NCBI GenBank assembly: GCA_029168955.1
Contig: JAPDOI010000040.1
Location: 1,538,501 to 1,602,500, forward strand
DNA length: 64,000 nt
From: Aplectana chamaeleonis
Taxonomy: Eukaryota; Nematoda; Chromadorea; Rhabditida; Cosmocercidae
Reading direction: 5' to 3'
The notes under the pieces: model-generated
The model's input: the letters and a program-made list of their open reading frames with translations, nothing else
Told to the model about the DNA's origin: nothing
The model's database searches: none
Made by a program: the position numbers and the translations under genes
Shown: positions 20,600-32,177 of the stretch, one piece after another
Position numbering within the stretch: position 1 is the first letter of the stretch
Layout of the letters: each line of letters opens with the position of its first letter

Positions 20600-23500
20600 A
20601 CTCAGGTAAAACTAGTTGTCGAGAATCGGACGAGAAGTTGTCCTGCAGGCGTACGAATGCAGGACAACTTTCGCAGACATTAGAGATTTCTGGACAACCT
20701 GTCGCCCAATTCTCGATAGCTAACCCAAAATTATACACATGTTCTACCTTACGTACTTATCGAAAATTCGGGCTCCCGCCCAACATTTGAATACAACGGT
20801 CGATCAAAATTTGGGCTCCTGCCCAACCGCTGATTACAACGGTCGGTGAAGTCTACGGAGATGGTTCCACTACTAGAGATGGTTCGCGAATATAACATAG
20901 TCTCGTGTCATCTACGTTTGGCAGAGGCAAACTGTGCATCGTATATGCTGCAGGTCTACAAAACCGTTCAACATGGGCCGCTATTGGCCTTTCCCAGCAC
21001 CAATGTGCCTTCAGTGTAGTGGTCTTCGGAATTACTCGAAGACAGTGAAAGTTTGAATAGAGAGTTTATCGACCACGCTAAACTCAACTATCCTACTCTC
21101 GTGGCTCCTAGTCTCCACAATTGCCGACTTTACGGCGGACCACACCTTAGAAAGGTGTGAGACTGTATACCGTAGCGGTGTTCAGCCTCCATCTCAGGCG
21201 GTGGAAGTTTGCATGTAAGGTGAAAAGACCCCGATAGACTCAACTATCCTACTCTCGTGACCCATACTTTGCGAAATGTGGACTTCCGGCGGGTCCACAT
21301 ATTGTACATCAATATAATGCTAGACAACTATTGCAAGGTTTAGAGTTGCAAATTCCGGTCAGAATTGAATGATTCGAAATTTATTCGAATTAACTATCTT
21401 AATTTCAAACGTTGTTCTGATACTTCTTGGGTAACTTCTTGAATAATATATTTTCAATCTGACTGCTGCAACTACCGATCTTTAAAAAAAGATCAGTACT
21501 GGAAAGCTCGAAAACTTTCAAAATTCACTGATTGATTGACTTGATTTATTTACGTCTATTTAAAACAGCCGTGATAGAATAATACAGCAAAACCATCATA
21601 GAAACATAAAAACGGAATCAAAACGCTGACAACATGAGTCATTCACAAATTTAAATCTGAGAAACACATTGAATCGCAGCACCATAGAACTTAAAACTCG
21701 AGCAGAGATTTTTGTCATTTGTTTAAAAGAAGAGAAACTCTGCGTGGTAGGAAGTATCAGATTTCAAAGCTAAATAAGCAGATCCAGCTCGGACTGTAAA
21801 TGAATGTGCCCTGGCGCCTGATCTCGGCCTAGAGTACCATATTTTATAGAGAAAGCCTCTAGTCCTCGAAGGAATGAGCTTATAGAATTTAGACGAGCGC
21901 ACAGAAACCCGACCAAATAATATCTTAAAAAACCCAGCAAACATCGGTAAACTTTCTTCGCGAATGCAGTGAATGGAGACCAAAAAATGTTTCTCTTATT
22001 TTGGGAGTGGGTACCCGTGAATGCAGGAATCCATTGTACCTTATTACAAGTTTTCTCGTATAGTTGTTCTGAACTCTCACTCCGAATGTCTTTTCTTTTA
22101 TGAGGGTTGAACACGGATGTACCGCTTTCTATTAAGGGTTTGACAAAAGTTTTATAAGCTTGCAATAAAACAGTTCTATTTTTGGTGGAGAGCCCCTTGG
22201 ATATCCTATACGTTCTAGTTAACGCCTTCTTAGTAATCATTTTCAAGTGATCAGAAAAATCTAGTGCATTGTTATAGTGGAATCCTAAATCGACTATCTT
22301 ATTCACCGCTGGTATGACTGAGCCATTTAATTCGTATTCGGGTAGGGAGAGGGATTGCGCCACTCTCAAAAGTTTTGTTTTTTCGGGAGCTAGAGGCAGT
22401 TGCCAAGTTTTCGACCCATCCTCAATATTGTTGATGGCCCGCTGAAGGCAAAATGGATCATCTTCCATGAATTCACAGCATATTTTGAGATCATCCGCGA
22501 ATTGTTTGCAAGCAACCCGCGAGTTTTGGAGGAGGAGGGGAATATCAGCAGTATAAATGGTAAAAAGAATGGGAGATAAAACGCCACCCTGGGGAACACC
22601 ACTAATTACATTTTTAACCGATGACATAACGTTGTTTACTTTAACCTGGAACGTTCTCCCTGCAACATACTCACCCAGCCATCCCTCCAGAAGCGGATGT
22701 AGACCAATCTGTTTAACTTTATGCATCAATTTCCTATGACTAACACGATCAAAAGCTTTCGAGAAATCAAAAAACATGACATCACAGCATTTCTTCTCAT
22801 CAATTAGGCTAGTCCAGTCCTCTAAACACTCCAGCAAATTGGTCTCCACTGATCTTCCTCTCACGAAACCATGCTGAGCCTCAGAAATTAAAAGATTTTT
22901 TTTCAATATGTTCCATAATGGTTTTTCTGACAATTTTTTCAAAAATTCTGCAAAAAAGAGGAGTTACACTAACAGGTCTGTAGTTAGACGGCTCATGCGC
23001 TGGCTTTTTTTCAGACTAGGGGTCACAAAAGAGTGCTTCCATTTAGCTGGGAGCTCTGAAAATATTAGCGATTGATTGTATATATATGCCAAAGGCTGTG
23101 CAATAACGTGAGCTACTTTCTTAACGAAAATTAGAGGTATATGGTCAGGAGTTATAGAGTAAGACGTTTTCCAACCACGAATGGTGTCGAAAATCTCTTT
23201 TTCTTGAAACCACGGGACTGTACGCATACGATAGCAAATCGCTGGATGGAAAGGAGGTAATTTGCCGTCATCGATAGAGTATACTTTATAGAATTCATGT
23301 GCTAAAAGGTTAGCTTTCTCAGTGCTTGATACCGCTCTAGAATCTCCACTAATCAGAGCACCAATCCCACTCTTGGATTTAAGCTTTGTATTCAATAATT
23401 TGTAAAAAGTAGCTTTTTGCCCCGATCCAACAACTTGCTTTTCCAGCTGAGAATTATATTTTTCAAGTTTCTGAGTGAACTACTTAGAAAAAAGTTTATA

Positions 23501-23650
23501 CTTCCCCCAGTCCCCCGGAGAGTTAGATTGGCGAGCGACATTGAAGAGGCAAGAACGATGATCAAGCATATTTTGCAAATATAATGGTAAAGCCGATCTA
23601 CCAGCGATTACCCTCCCAGATGGCACAAACATATCGATCGCATTTGAGTT
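20600..23650 (-). mobile_element. CR1-like LINE insertion, 5'-truncated
   Basis: 3,051 bp bounded by a 37-bp duplication of repeat G sequence; copy 2 of G (around 45690) is the unfilled site. The minus-strand 3' part (20600-21769) is non-coding. It holds a small foldback (20612-20722) and duplicated blocks (ctcaactatcctactctcgt at 21082 and 21237). Confidence 0.75.
21770..23640 (-). pseudogene. CR1-like LINE ORF2, reverse transcriptase
   Basis: From the 5' side: GRVIAGRSALPLYLQNML at about 23610, a stop at about 23480, then SGIGALISGDSRAVSS and TPDHIPLIFVKKVA (23395-23130) and LPAKWKHSFVTP at 23040. A frameshift follows, then the palm domain at 22942-21770: AQHGFVRGRS, FFDFSKAFDRV, SGVPQGGVLSPILF, and FADD at codons 148-151 of that frame. 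No endonuclease domain remains, consistent with 5' truncation. The motif set fits the CR1 or Jockey group rather than RTE. Confidence 0.8.
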
Positions 23651-23687
23651 TAGGCGCGGACCATCGCTGATTGCTGCCGCGCTATTT
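23651..23687. repeat. 37-bp target site duplication, right copy
   Basis: Partner of 20563-20599, 36 of 37 bases identical. Confidence 0.8.
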
Positions 23688-24470
23688 GGTTTTTTCCTAG
23701 AGTCCCGCACCCCATCCTCATCTCCAGGTGTCATGCAAGAGACCTTGAGTTTACATGAACTCCATGCCACCTCGAAATCTCTTTCTAAAACATGAAGGTC
23801 GTGAGTATACGGTGTGGTACGACTCCGGCGCTCAACCTGCAGACAACAACAACAGCAACAACAACAAGGAGCTACCCTCGCCCCCTTCCCCGTAGGGTCA
23901 GCGTTCACACTGCAACATTCACAAGTTTCAAGACCAAACATTTTATTGACAAGTTTATAATTTGCCATCGGCACAAAATTCTCACGGAAGTGTAGTGGTT
24001 TTTATTGCCAGAGTTTTCCATGTTTAGGCCCAGATATCGTGATATATTTATCACCGGTAAGGCTGTTTCCCTAATCCCTAGTCTGTTCAGCTTCAGCCGC
24101 TCATCTCCAGAGAAAGACGGTGTGTGAATGAATACGCACCGCTCTCAATTCCTTTTATACCCTACCCTTTATCAATTGGTTATCATCAATTTTGTTTACC
24201 GTGAGAATTTTTTGCCGATGGCAATTTATAATCGTCTATTTTATTGCAACAATCTACCATAATAACATCACAGGAAAGCTTCATTTTCGACTTATTACAA
24301 CTAAGTAATACAATAGGCAAGAGACTGTAAAAGCAGCAATAAAAAATAAATGAGTGAAGAAAGAAGAATTTTTAGGAATCTTCGCCGTTTTAGAGTTCAT
24401 CACAGTAGTTTTAACAGAGTTTTGGTGGTTTATTTGAAAATAAATAGGCCTACTCAAAATTCTTCGAACT
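23688..24470. repeat. repeat G, copy 1, right part
   Basis: Continues the match to 45716-46195 (caacctgcaaacaaca-like block; catcacagcagttttaa-like block). A caacaacagc-type microsatellite sits at 23843-23868. Confidence 0.65.
23949..24237. mobile_element. Mutator-like MITE with 9-bp target duplication
   Basis: About 40-bp TIRs share ttgccatcggca and aaattctcacgg. Both sides carry attttattg (23940-23948 and 24238-24246). Repeat G copy 2 has a single gttttattg at the equivalent place, the empty site. Nine-base duplications are typical of Mutator-like elements. Confidence 0.8.
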
Positions 24471-25720
24471 GCGGTTTACCCCCAAAATTTAGCACAACTC
24501 TACGATTTTATGGTCGCACAACTCTTCAAGATCATGATCACATGGAAGGGCAGCATTTAGCCTGTCACCATTCTATGCCGAAGAACACAATCAACTTAAT
24601 ACGAAGGAATACAAGGTAAAGAGCTTTTGCGACTCTCACCTAAACCTCTAGCAACTGCTAGCTCTCTGCTAGCTCTAACCTGCTAGCAATGAAGCTCGCT
24701 TTTCCTGAGATTCCCACCTTAACTTAGCGATTGAAACGGTGCTACCCTGAGATGGCGTCTAGTTCCTATTAATTAAGGCGAGTATCTCTTTCTAACCTGT
24801 AGCTGAACACCAAAGCACGACAACCGTGATACCAACATGATTCGTCTCGTGATATTCTTTCAGTAGATCTAATCATAACTACGCTTATTTTCAATATTAC
24901 TAGTCGTCTCATTTCCTGTTAGCTTTTCGTAAAATCGCGAAAGGGTGTAAGCCTCAGCTGGAACCTTATAATAAACTTGTGACATGAAATGCTCTCCAAC
25001 TGATTTCAAAACATAAACTTGTGATTACAAAGTTTGCAATGATCTAGAATGGTGTTATGTGGAGCGGCAGTAATGAACAATGAAGAGTGTCAAACGGCTG
25101 ATTTGAATTCAAGTCGAGGCTCAAACCATGGGAACAAACACCCCCTCAATGAGCCTAACTGGAAGTGGGACTATCTCACAGACCAGCAAAAGGTTCAGAC
25201 GCGGAGTCATCGCTGACATACGGTGACTGCCTGGGAAAAGCGTGAAAAAGTGTGGTATATTAATATCCTTATGAAATTAAATGTTGACTCGTTTTTCTAG
25301 CTAGTTGAACATCATGGAGAGTGTTTTATTTTGTGTTTACCTTTTCGATTTAGTTTTTTTTTCCATTTCTCAAAAACAGATTTTTGTTAATCATTGAATA
25401 AGGGTGTGCTCATTGTACTTGTTCATGAGGTTTGACGCCACAAATTTGTTGGGTAATGTAGACATGTAGACATTTTAAAAATTGCCAGATTTTGGAAAGT
25501 TCGAGAAAAATTGGGAGACTTTGAAATTCCGTGTTTCGTTTCGGTTGAACCTGATAGATTGAAACCGCTTTGGCACTGATTGTGAGAAATTTTTGGGAAC
25601 CAAAACTTTTGCTAAACTTGCATAATTTCTGAAGCAGGTCAAATTTTCGAGTAGCGATGAAAGCCTTTGGATCAATGAAGATTATATATGCTTGAAATGA
25701 TGTAGAGTTCACGTAATAAT
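24471..25720. other. no supported feature
   Basis: AT-rich sequence with short frames only. Clustered ctagcaact and ctagctct words occur near 24650-24690. Confidence 0.4.
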
Positions 25721-25841
25721 TTTAGTCTGACGGATGGTCGGGGCTGCGACGGTAGATCACCCCAAGCGAAGCGAAACCTCATTCTCCAGTGAGGCAGCCA
25801 ACCCCGCACGTCCAGCCCCCTGGCCCATGCGTCAGACTAAG
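25721..25841. repeat. mini-element K2
   Basis: Second copy of the 121-bp K sequence. About 16 bp of left flank (gagttc then taata) are also shared with K1. Confidence 0.6.
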
Positions 25842-25949
25842 TCGAAAACGAAAAGCATACGTTATTTTCATGAAAATAAAATCACAGGCAGACCAGTAGA
25901 AGTTTGTGGAATTTCGAGCGGAACTTTTTATATGCCTGATGCACGAAGA

Positions 25950-26165
25950 ATATCATTTTTGGTTGCTATCCAAGTTGGGGGGGGGCACCCAGTGTTCAGA
26001 ACAGAAATAAATGAAGGGGTGGGTGGTGGCGCTAGCAACCAAAGTATTTCTATGACTTCCAAAACAGCAGCCATTGACTGCAATATCATATATCTAATAT
26101 CAAAGTTGTTCTCCGTTCAACCGACTAAGTTTGGAAACGTCCTCTCCTGACTCCGGACTGAGTCC
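25950..26165. repeat. dispersed repeat H, copy 1 (uninterrupted)
   Basis: Shares caaagtatttctatga and gcagccattgactgcaat with 48700-48790, and gtttggaaac with 50740. In copy 2 it is broken by two insertions. Confidence 0.6.
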
Positions 26166-26488
26166 ACGTTCAGACTTGCAGGAAGCTAGCAGCTATCGTG
26201 ACTGTTTCTTCCAGACAACGCTTCAGCGGCTTCGAAATTATTTCACATCCCTTCCTGCTTCTTCTCCTCAATGTCACGAGAAGAGTTGTAGCTTCGAATT
26301 TGGCGAAAAGACTGTATTTTTTGTCTCGGAAAAGAATCGCATAAATGGTTCGCTTTTAGAATACTCTCAAATAGCACTGATTGTGAGAATTAAGGAAACT
26401 ACAGAGTTGCATTAAATCGTTTTTTTAAATTGGCCTTACATCCCACCAGCGAATATTCTAACATTTTGACGAATCAAATCGAAGAAAT

Positions 26489-27112
26489 CTACTTATTATG
26501 GGCAGAGCTAATTGAAGAGGTGGATAGAAGGTATTCTGCACGCACTTGATCCATCTCCTCTTTCGGGAGAGCTGCCCGGAGAATTAGGCCATTAATTCTG
26601 TAGCTGGAAAGATGATCACCTCTCTGCACAGCCAGGCGCTGATGTGCACTTGACGGGAACACAACTTTCAGCAGTCTACGTATTCCCGGGATACTTTTCC
26701 CAACGCGGTAAACGGAAACAGGAACACATTCAATTTTCAAGAATTCTAAAATATCAAATACGATGGCGTAGTCCCTCAAGACCCTTTCCCGCTGAGCAGT
26801 AGAATCCATCTCGTTAAGACCCCTAAGGTATATTGAACGTGATTGCACACTGTCTTCAGTGGAAAGTCCAGAATCAGGAGTTATGACAATTCGCAAGAAA
26901 TCAAGCTCTTTTCTCAGTTTCTCGTTCTCCATACTTAGGGCCCCAAGCCCACGCGATATTACTGATATCGCTTCCACGACGGCAGCAGGAATTTCCTTCG
27001 ACTTGCTGACGTTGTTTGTTAGCTCCAGTAGCTCGGTAGATAGCCGATTGCCAACTGCCACATCATCATTCTTGACCAAGTGATTTTGAGCAGGCAGAGA
27101 GTTTGGAGCCAT
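26489..27112 (-). CDS. LINE ORF1-type protein, copy 1 (no ORF2 nearby)
   Basis: 207 residues from MAPNS. The N-terminal third includes a predicted coiled coil (residues 50-75, GLGALSMENEKLRKELDFLR). The central region (QSRSIYLRGLNEMDS, FDILEFLKIECVPVSVYRVGK) and the C-terminal LLKVVFPSSAHQRLAVQRGD and LPKEEMDQVRAEY segments match ORF1 proteins of nematode CR1-like LINEs. The frame is intact. A paralogue is at 58148-58786, with 5' and 3' flanks shared to about 27165 and 26190. No reverse transcriptase follows on the minus strand, so this is a half-LINE or a domesticated ORF1. Confidence 0.7.
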   Translation of the reverse strand: MAPNSLPAQNHLVKNDDVAVGNRLSTELLELTNNVSKSKEIPAAVVEAISVISRGLGALSMENEKLRKELDFLRIVITPDSGLSTEDSVQSRSIYLRGLNEMDSTAQRERVLRDYAIVFDILEFLKIECVPVSVYRVGKSIPGIRRLLKVVFPSSAHQRLAVQRGDHLSSYRINGLILRAALPKEEMDQVRAEYLLSTSSISSAHNK

Positions 27113-27223
27113 AACGATAGGTGCACCTAAAATATTGGTAGGTAAACCATCAAAATAGAAAGCTATATAAATGCCCTAGATATTACTTCCCCAATATCTC
27201 GTACTCAGACAATCTTACGTTAA

Positions 27224-27653
27224 AGGCAGTGTTCACGATAAATTTCACTTCCGATATCTCCACGACTCACGGAAGGTCTGGTGCCCTATATAGCAAGACA
27301 TGCTTAAAAAGGACAAGGACGACGCGTTTTTGAGCCAAAATAGGCCCTCCCTTGTTTACAATGATTTTTGAGCGTGAAGGAATTCACCGCTAGAAGGATG
27401 ATACCTATCAGTGCAATGAAGCGATCAGCTCACTTATCAGTTCTTCTTTCACTTGATCATTTCTGTAATCTGAGTCTTCATTTGTTCATTCCGAGGGGGC
27501 GGATCTGGGGCACCAAAACGCTTGTTTGCAGCCGTTATTTTGCCGCTTCTGGCTCGTTTCCTACCGTTCTTTCGACACTGGGAGCCTAGAATCCTTCTCG
27601 CTTATCATCTCACTGTGGTAAGTCAACGAGGATGATCATCGTGAACGCTGCCT
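27224..27653. mobile_element. TTAA MITE family C, copy 2
   Basis: aggcagtgttcacgata to tcatcgtgaacgctgcct, flanked by TTAA (27220-27223, 27654-27657). Confidence 0.75.
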
Positions 27654-27659
27654 TTAATA

Positions 27660-28464
27660 GCCAAACAAGCTCCTCCAAGCCCCGCTCATTGCAACACAAT
27701 AGCCACGGCTATTGAAAATCGGGCTCCTGTTGCAATCGTCCCTAATGTCGAATCCTGATGAGGTCTGGCCATAGCTGTTGGGTTTCTGTTCGGCTAGTAG
27801 CTACTCTAATCCGCTTAATTTCATTCAACATTTTCAAGATAATCATTTTCCAGCATTATCATGATCAGTAGATATTTTTGGACTTGGAACTATTACAGAC
27901 AACTTGCTCTCGTTTATGTTTTCTCCTGTCCTGTATCAGTATCACGTACTCGAGTGCTACGAAAAGTATGTAAAGGGCGTTATCTCATTAGGCGCCTCAC
28001 TCGGCTTTTCGAGGCCGACGTCGAGTCTCTGTCAGGAGAGGGACCAATGGTCAACCTATTAGACCACACAGGTGCTGGAGGGTATTTTTGGCCGTAAGGA
28101 CATATGGCCCCGTTAGCGAAGCGTGACCTGCTTTCGGTTCGGCTACTAGCGAGTCTTCTGTTCGGCTACCAACGAGTCTTCTGTTCAGGTACTAGCTACT
28201 CGAACTACAGTCTTTCTTTTGGCTACTAGCCGAAGTGCTGTGGTGGGATTAGGGACAGTAGTGGCCACGAAAAATTAGAAGTTTCGGGAAGTGGCCCAAC
28301 AACAACGAAGCTACTGTTGTTATTCTGTTCGGCTTCTAGCGCTGGATTGTCTGAGTGATTTGAGGATGTCTGGGATGTGTGAGGAGGCATTTATGAGAAG
28401 CCAACTTTCACGAGCAAGTGTATTCATTCTACCAGGTACTAGGAAAGACTCCACTACTCAGGAA
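27660..28464. other. unclassified, with short ttctgttcggcta repeats
   Basis: cttctgttcggcta-type words recur at about 27787, 28150, 28170 and 28325. Two adjacent copies are preceded by cgagt. No coding frame is supported. Confidence 0.4.
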
Positions 28465-28533
28465 GTCGGGGGGTACAATTCGGCCACGATAGGCTTTCTA
28501 ATCGGGTTCCTAGTAGAGTTGAAAGGGACTTTT

Positions 28534-28553
28534 GGAGCAGCACGTGCTGCTCC
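28534..28553. repeat. perfect 20-bp palindrome with central CACGTG
   Basis: GGAGCAGCACGTGCTGCTCC is its own reverse complement. It lies immediately before the 76-bp array, whose units also carry CACGTG. Confidence 0.85.
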
Positions 28554-28557
28554 GAGG

Positions 28558-28815
28558 AGCACGTGGCCTGTTCGATAGGCCTACGTGGAGCAGAGAGAAA
28601 AAACCATTGCCGCACCCCCATTTCCCACGCGACAGCACGTGGCCTGTTCGATAGCACTACGTGGCGCAGCGAGGCAAAACTTTTGCCGCACCCTATTTCC
28701 CACGCGGCAGCACGTGGCCTGTTCGATAAGACTACGTGGCGCAGAGAGACAAAAACCTTGCCGCGTCCTCGTTTGCCACGCAGCGGCATGTGGCCTGTCC
28801 GATAGGACTACATGA
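28558..28815. repeat. 76-bp tandem repeat, four units
   Basis: Units start gcacgtggcctgttcgata at 28558, 28635, 28710 and 28786 (last degraded to gcatgtgg). Each also has actacgtggcgc. Open frames across it on both strands are by-products of the repeat. Confidence 0.8.
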
Positions 28816-28829
28816 CGCTGGGGGCGGGC

Positions 28830-29130
28830 CCCCACCCCTTTGATGGGAGCGGGTCTCCCCCAACAAGGGTACGGTCCAAGTCATTGCCCGCAGCAGGGGA
28901 TCACCCCCACAGCAGTCGGCGACAGAGACATAACCCTCGCCACGGTCGACAGCGAGAGACCTCCCCTCGCTGAGGACCGTGGGGGTTCAAAAAAGATGTT
29001 CAAAAAAAAAGATTTTTGAACCTTAACGGTTCAAAAATCGTCCATAAAGTGACTCGTAGTCACCTTCCAGGAGCAGCCCCGAAAGGCGGACTCTCTCTGG
29101 GATCGAGCCCCTTATGTACGTGCTGTGCGG
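28830..29130 (-). ncRNA. family S member 4 (weak, minus strand)
   Basis: acataagg at about 29117 stands where the other members have TATA. Hairpin 2 is exact (gtgac/gtcac, 29063-29049, loop tacga) and the cccttgttgggg block is at 28868-28858. An a/t-rich insertion with aaaaatc and gatttttga words separates them. The most diverged member. Confidence 0.3.
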
Positions 29131-29197
29131 CTGATATGCGCAGGGTCAGTTCTGAAGCGATCGATCAACGTGTTCAATCATGGGCATTGTGACTCGT

Positions 29198-29385
29198 TCG
29201 TCGTCCAAACTCATCGTAGTTGAATCGAAAGCGTATCGTGGCCGAGTGGAACGGCTATGATTGGCGCCACGTGCTTTTCACTTGGACGACGATTAGGCCA
29301 CGTGGCGCACGGAATGTACGTGGTCGTATCGTCGTCCAACCAATTTGTAGTCGAATCGAAAGCCTATCGTGGCCGAATAGGACAC
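29198..29385. repeat. direct repeat pair in element N
   Basis: gaatcgaaagcgtatcgtgg and a one-base variant recur at 29221 and 29353, each preceded by cgtcgtccaa, with an inverted ttggacgacga between. Confidence 0.6.
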
Positions 29386-29390
29386 CCGAC

Positions 29391-29773
29391 TCTCTGAGTA
29401 CATACAGTTCGATATGCGACCATTCGTTAAGAATGGCCAGTTTGAGCGGAGCCGCACGCTCGTGTTGTCTACTCTGGGTATAGATTCAACGACTAAGAAT
29501 ACCTCACGCGTCTACCACTGGATCGGGGACCTGCAGACCGGCTTGCCGTTTTAGCAAATCGGCAAAATCGGCCTGAAACCAAGCCTACACCGTCCTACTG
29601 ACAGGAAGAGGACTACGTACTAGAGAGAACTGCAAATGAATTTCCGACACATTCTAATCGTCTGTGAGGCTCGTATATCATGTCGCAAAAAGTTGGTCCA
29701 GCTTGCCACACCACCTAAATCCGGGTCGACACATTACTCTTTATCCTCCAAAGTTCCTAGCAGGGTCAGGCGG
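29391..29773. other. no supported feature
   Basis: Nothing recognised; a short plus frame at 29636-29863 has no family resemblance. Confidence 0.4.
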
Positions 29774-30351
29774 GCGTTGTCCAGTTGGACAACAGGGGGG
29801 ACGTGTAAAATTTCCGAATTAAGATTTTTAGGGGGACGTAAAAACTTTGGGTCAAAACTTTAAAAAATTTGGGGTGTTTTCAGTTGCGTTTCTCTTTCTA
29901 TGAAGAAAACAGGTCGCGGAACAAGTGGTTCGGACGTAGTTGTCTCACATATTGTAATAGCAACAAAATGATCAAATAGGACAATAATACAGCACCACAA
30001 CAGTACATGTGAGGACAGTATCTTTACGTAAAGACGTAATAGACATAGTTTAGGCAGTATTCAAATTTTCAGCGCATAAAACGAATTTTCAGACGAGTTA
30101 CAATCATTAATCTGGCTTGTTACCGCTTAAATTCTTCACTTTAAAAATTGGACAACGTACGTCCCTCCAAAAAATTTCAGATTTTCAGAATTCTGAAAAA
30201 AGGTTCAGATTCTCCATGAATTTTCCCGCAAAGTGATACCTAGCACCCCTCCCACCACCTTAAAATCACGAAGAAAAACGCCTGAAACCCTTTTCAACGT
30301 TGTCCGAAACCGTTGTCCAAAACCGTGCCTTCGGCCGAAATTGGACAACGC
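29774..30351. mobile_element. TIR element O
   Basis: gcgttgtccagtt at the left and aattggacaacgc at the right. Internal ggacaacgtacgtccct and gggggacgt words repeat the theme. No coding frame. Confidence 0.45.
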
Positions 30352-30827
30352 TATTTTTTTTAAAGCAATCCTGAGATCCTAAAAATAGAAAAGCAAACCG
30401 TGGCCTCTCTTCTACTAACTACCACGATGTCGCCCAGAAACTCCTCAGTTTAGAGCATTCCGACAAATTCAGAGGTGTCCTATCTTTATGATTCGCAGTG
30501 TACAATCACAACACAACAATCCTTTTCAGTGTTTTTTCTCATGTATGTTTAATTTGTAAATCATCTTGCTGAACATAAATGTTCAGTCACTGACCATGAT
30601 CGAAAAAAAATTTCATATTTTACTTCAAAAAGTGGTTTTGAAGCTGTTTATATCACTTCAACTTTTTGTTCAGCGACTCACTCCCTGTTACCCTAGTGGT
30701 GCGTGCTAGCAAACGGAAAATTCTCGCGGCGTTGTCCGCGAATCTCCGTGCCGTTTTACGCGGAATTGCGTCCCCAGCTGGACGAAGCGATTTCAATTCG
30801 CCCGTCCAGACATCAAGGTTTTTCACT
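30352..30827. other. no supported feature
   Basis: The minus frame at 30653-30868 crosses into segment J and is not conserved in J copy 1. Confidence 0.4.
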
Positions 30828-32050
30828 TCTAGGTTTTCCAAACTTCGCCTCGCTCCCTCAAAAAACACAACAGTTCTTGCACTAGCCGGATATCCTCGAT
30901 GTTGGCTCGGGTTGCAACAACATTCTCAAACTGGTCATACTTCCGCGACTTACTGCATATAATTGAGCTCGCTCGGCTTTGGAGTGGCAATGACATCGAG
31001 GCATTTGGACTGTGATTTGTGAACACCTATCCCTAATGACTTAACAACAAATCCAGAAAACTTTTACAAGGAAACCTGAGTTCCTCTCGAATTACTTGAA
31101 GTGCGCATATAATTTTGAAACTGTCAATTTTCAGGTCAAATTGAATTCTGCATAAATCTTGTGTGATGTACCTTCCGCAACTACTGCATCTGCACCTAGT
31201 ATGGTCTTCAGGCACCCTTAATCAAATGACCATAACATCGCCTCAAATATTTTAATGGGAAAGCAGGTAGGGACTTTTTGTGAAAGAGGTGAGTGCATAA
31301 AATTATGGAACGCACTATATCTGCAGGGATTGAGAATGACTTAGTGGAATAAAAACAAATTGCAGAGGATTGGAAGAGTGACTCACGAGTGAGATAAAAG
31401 AGGTTGCTCTCTCCGCCGTGGTGGATTGCTTAAAAGGTTAAAGATTTCCTCACTTCGCGCCTGAATTGTTTCTGACACTCACTAGATATGCCGTTCGTTG
31501 CACCTGGAGCACATAAAACGAGTGGCGACCATAGTAGGATCTAAAGAGAGAAAAATTGCATCGCGGTGAAATATCGGCGAGTGGCAGTCACTTACCAATG
31601 CAGAGAGCATTGTGAGCAACGTTTCGGTGCAGAAGGTGGAGGTTTAATGAAGATATACTGCCATGTTGTTGAATAATTTTCAGACGACAACGTCTGACTT
31701 TTCTAATAATAGGATCTCCCAGTGTCTACCTCTATTCATAGGGACGCAACCGTTCCCTCCTACCCGTGGACATTTGTCCTTTTCTCATGTTATTCACCAT
31801 ACCTTTGGTACGATTCGTTGCTTATGTAGTTCGTCAGCTTGGAACTCGCCTACACATTGGTGGGGATGTTCCCGAGAAGAATATACCTGATTTTGTCGCT
31901 ATCACTCGGTCAAGGGGAGAACAGTTAGAAGTCGCCTCCGAAGGGGACGTCTTACCGTCATCCCGCCGAAATAATCACTAAGAAAGACATGAGAATGCTG
32001 CTATTTCGAAGTCTCATCTCTATCAGATTTCCTTTATGCACATGAGAATC
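30828..32050. repeat. duplicated segment J, copy 2 (uninterrupted)
   Basis: Same-strand match to 12650-13695 plus 16256-16450. At 31850-31856 it reads ctcgcctacacattgg without the 2.56-kb insertion of copy 1, so it is the empty-site control. Confidence 0.75.
31483..31610 (-). CDS. putative secreted-protein start: two small exons (J copy 2)
   Basis: ATG at 31610, MLSAL, a 55-nt intron at 31595-31541 (gtaagt to ctctttag), then a 58-nt exon (31540-31483) ending at gtgagt. The spliced frame reads MLSALILLWSPLVLC then APGATNGIS. Splice sites and exon lengths match copy 1, while most base changes between copies are amino-acid changes, so purifying selection is not evident. Confidence 0.38.
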
Positions 32051-32177
32051 CATAGAGTCTCACAAGCTTGAAGGCACCGTCCACGCCGGAAACCATATAT
32101 TATTTTTTCATGTTTTTGCATAGCTTGGCCCCTTTAGTGCATGTGAATGTCGAAAAAGCCCCTGAAAAACCGTAAAG

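Larger units (their letters stand above)
28465..29390. mobile_element. TIR element N
   Basis: gtcggggggtacaattcgg at the left and ccgaataggacacccgac at the right, with inner TIR blocks ggccacgataggctttc and its complement. It carries the palindrome at 28534, a 76-bp tandem array and family S member 4. No transposase frame. Confidence 0.55.
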
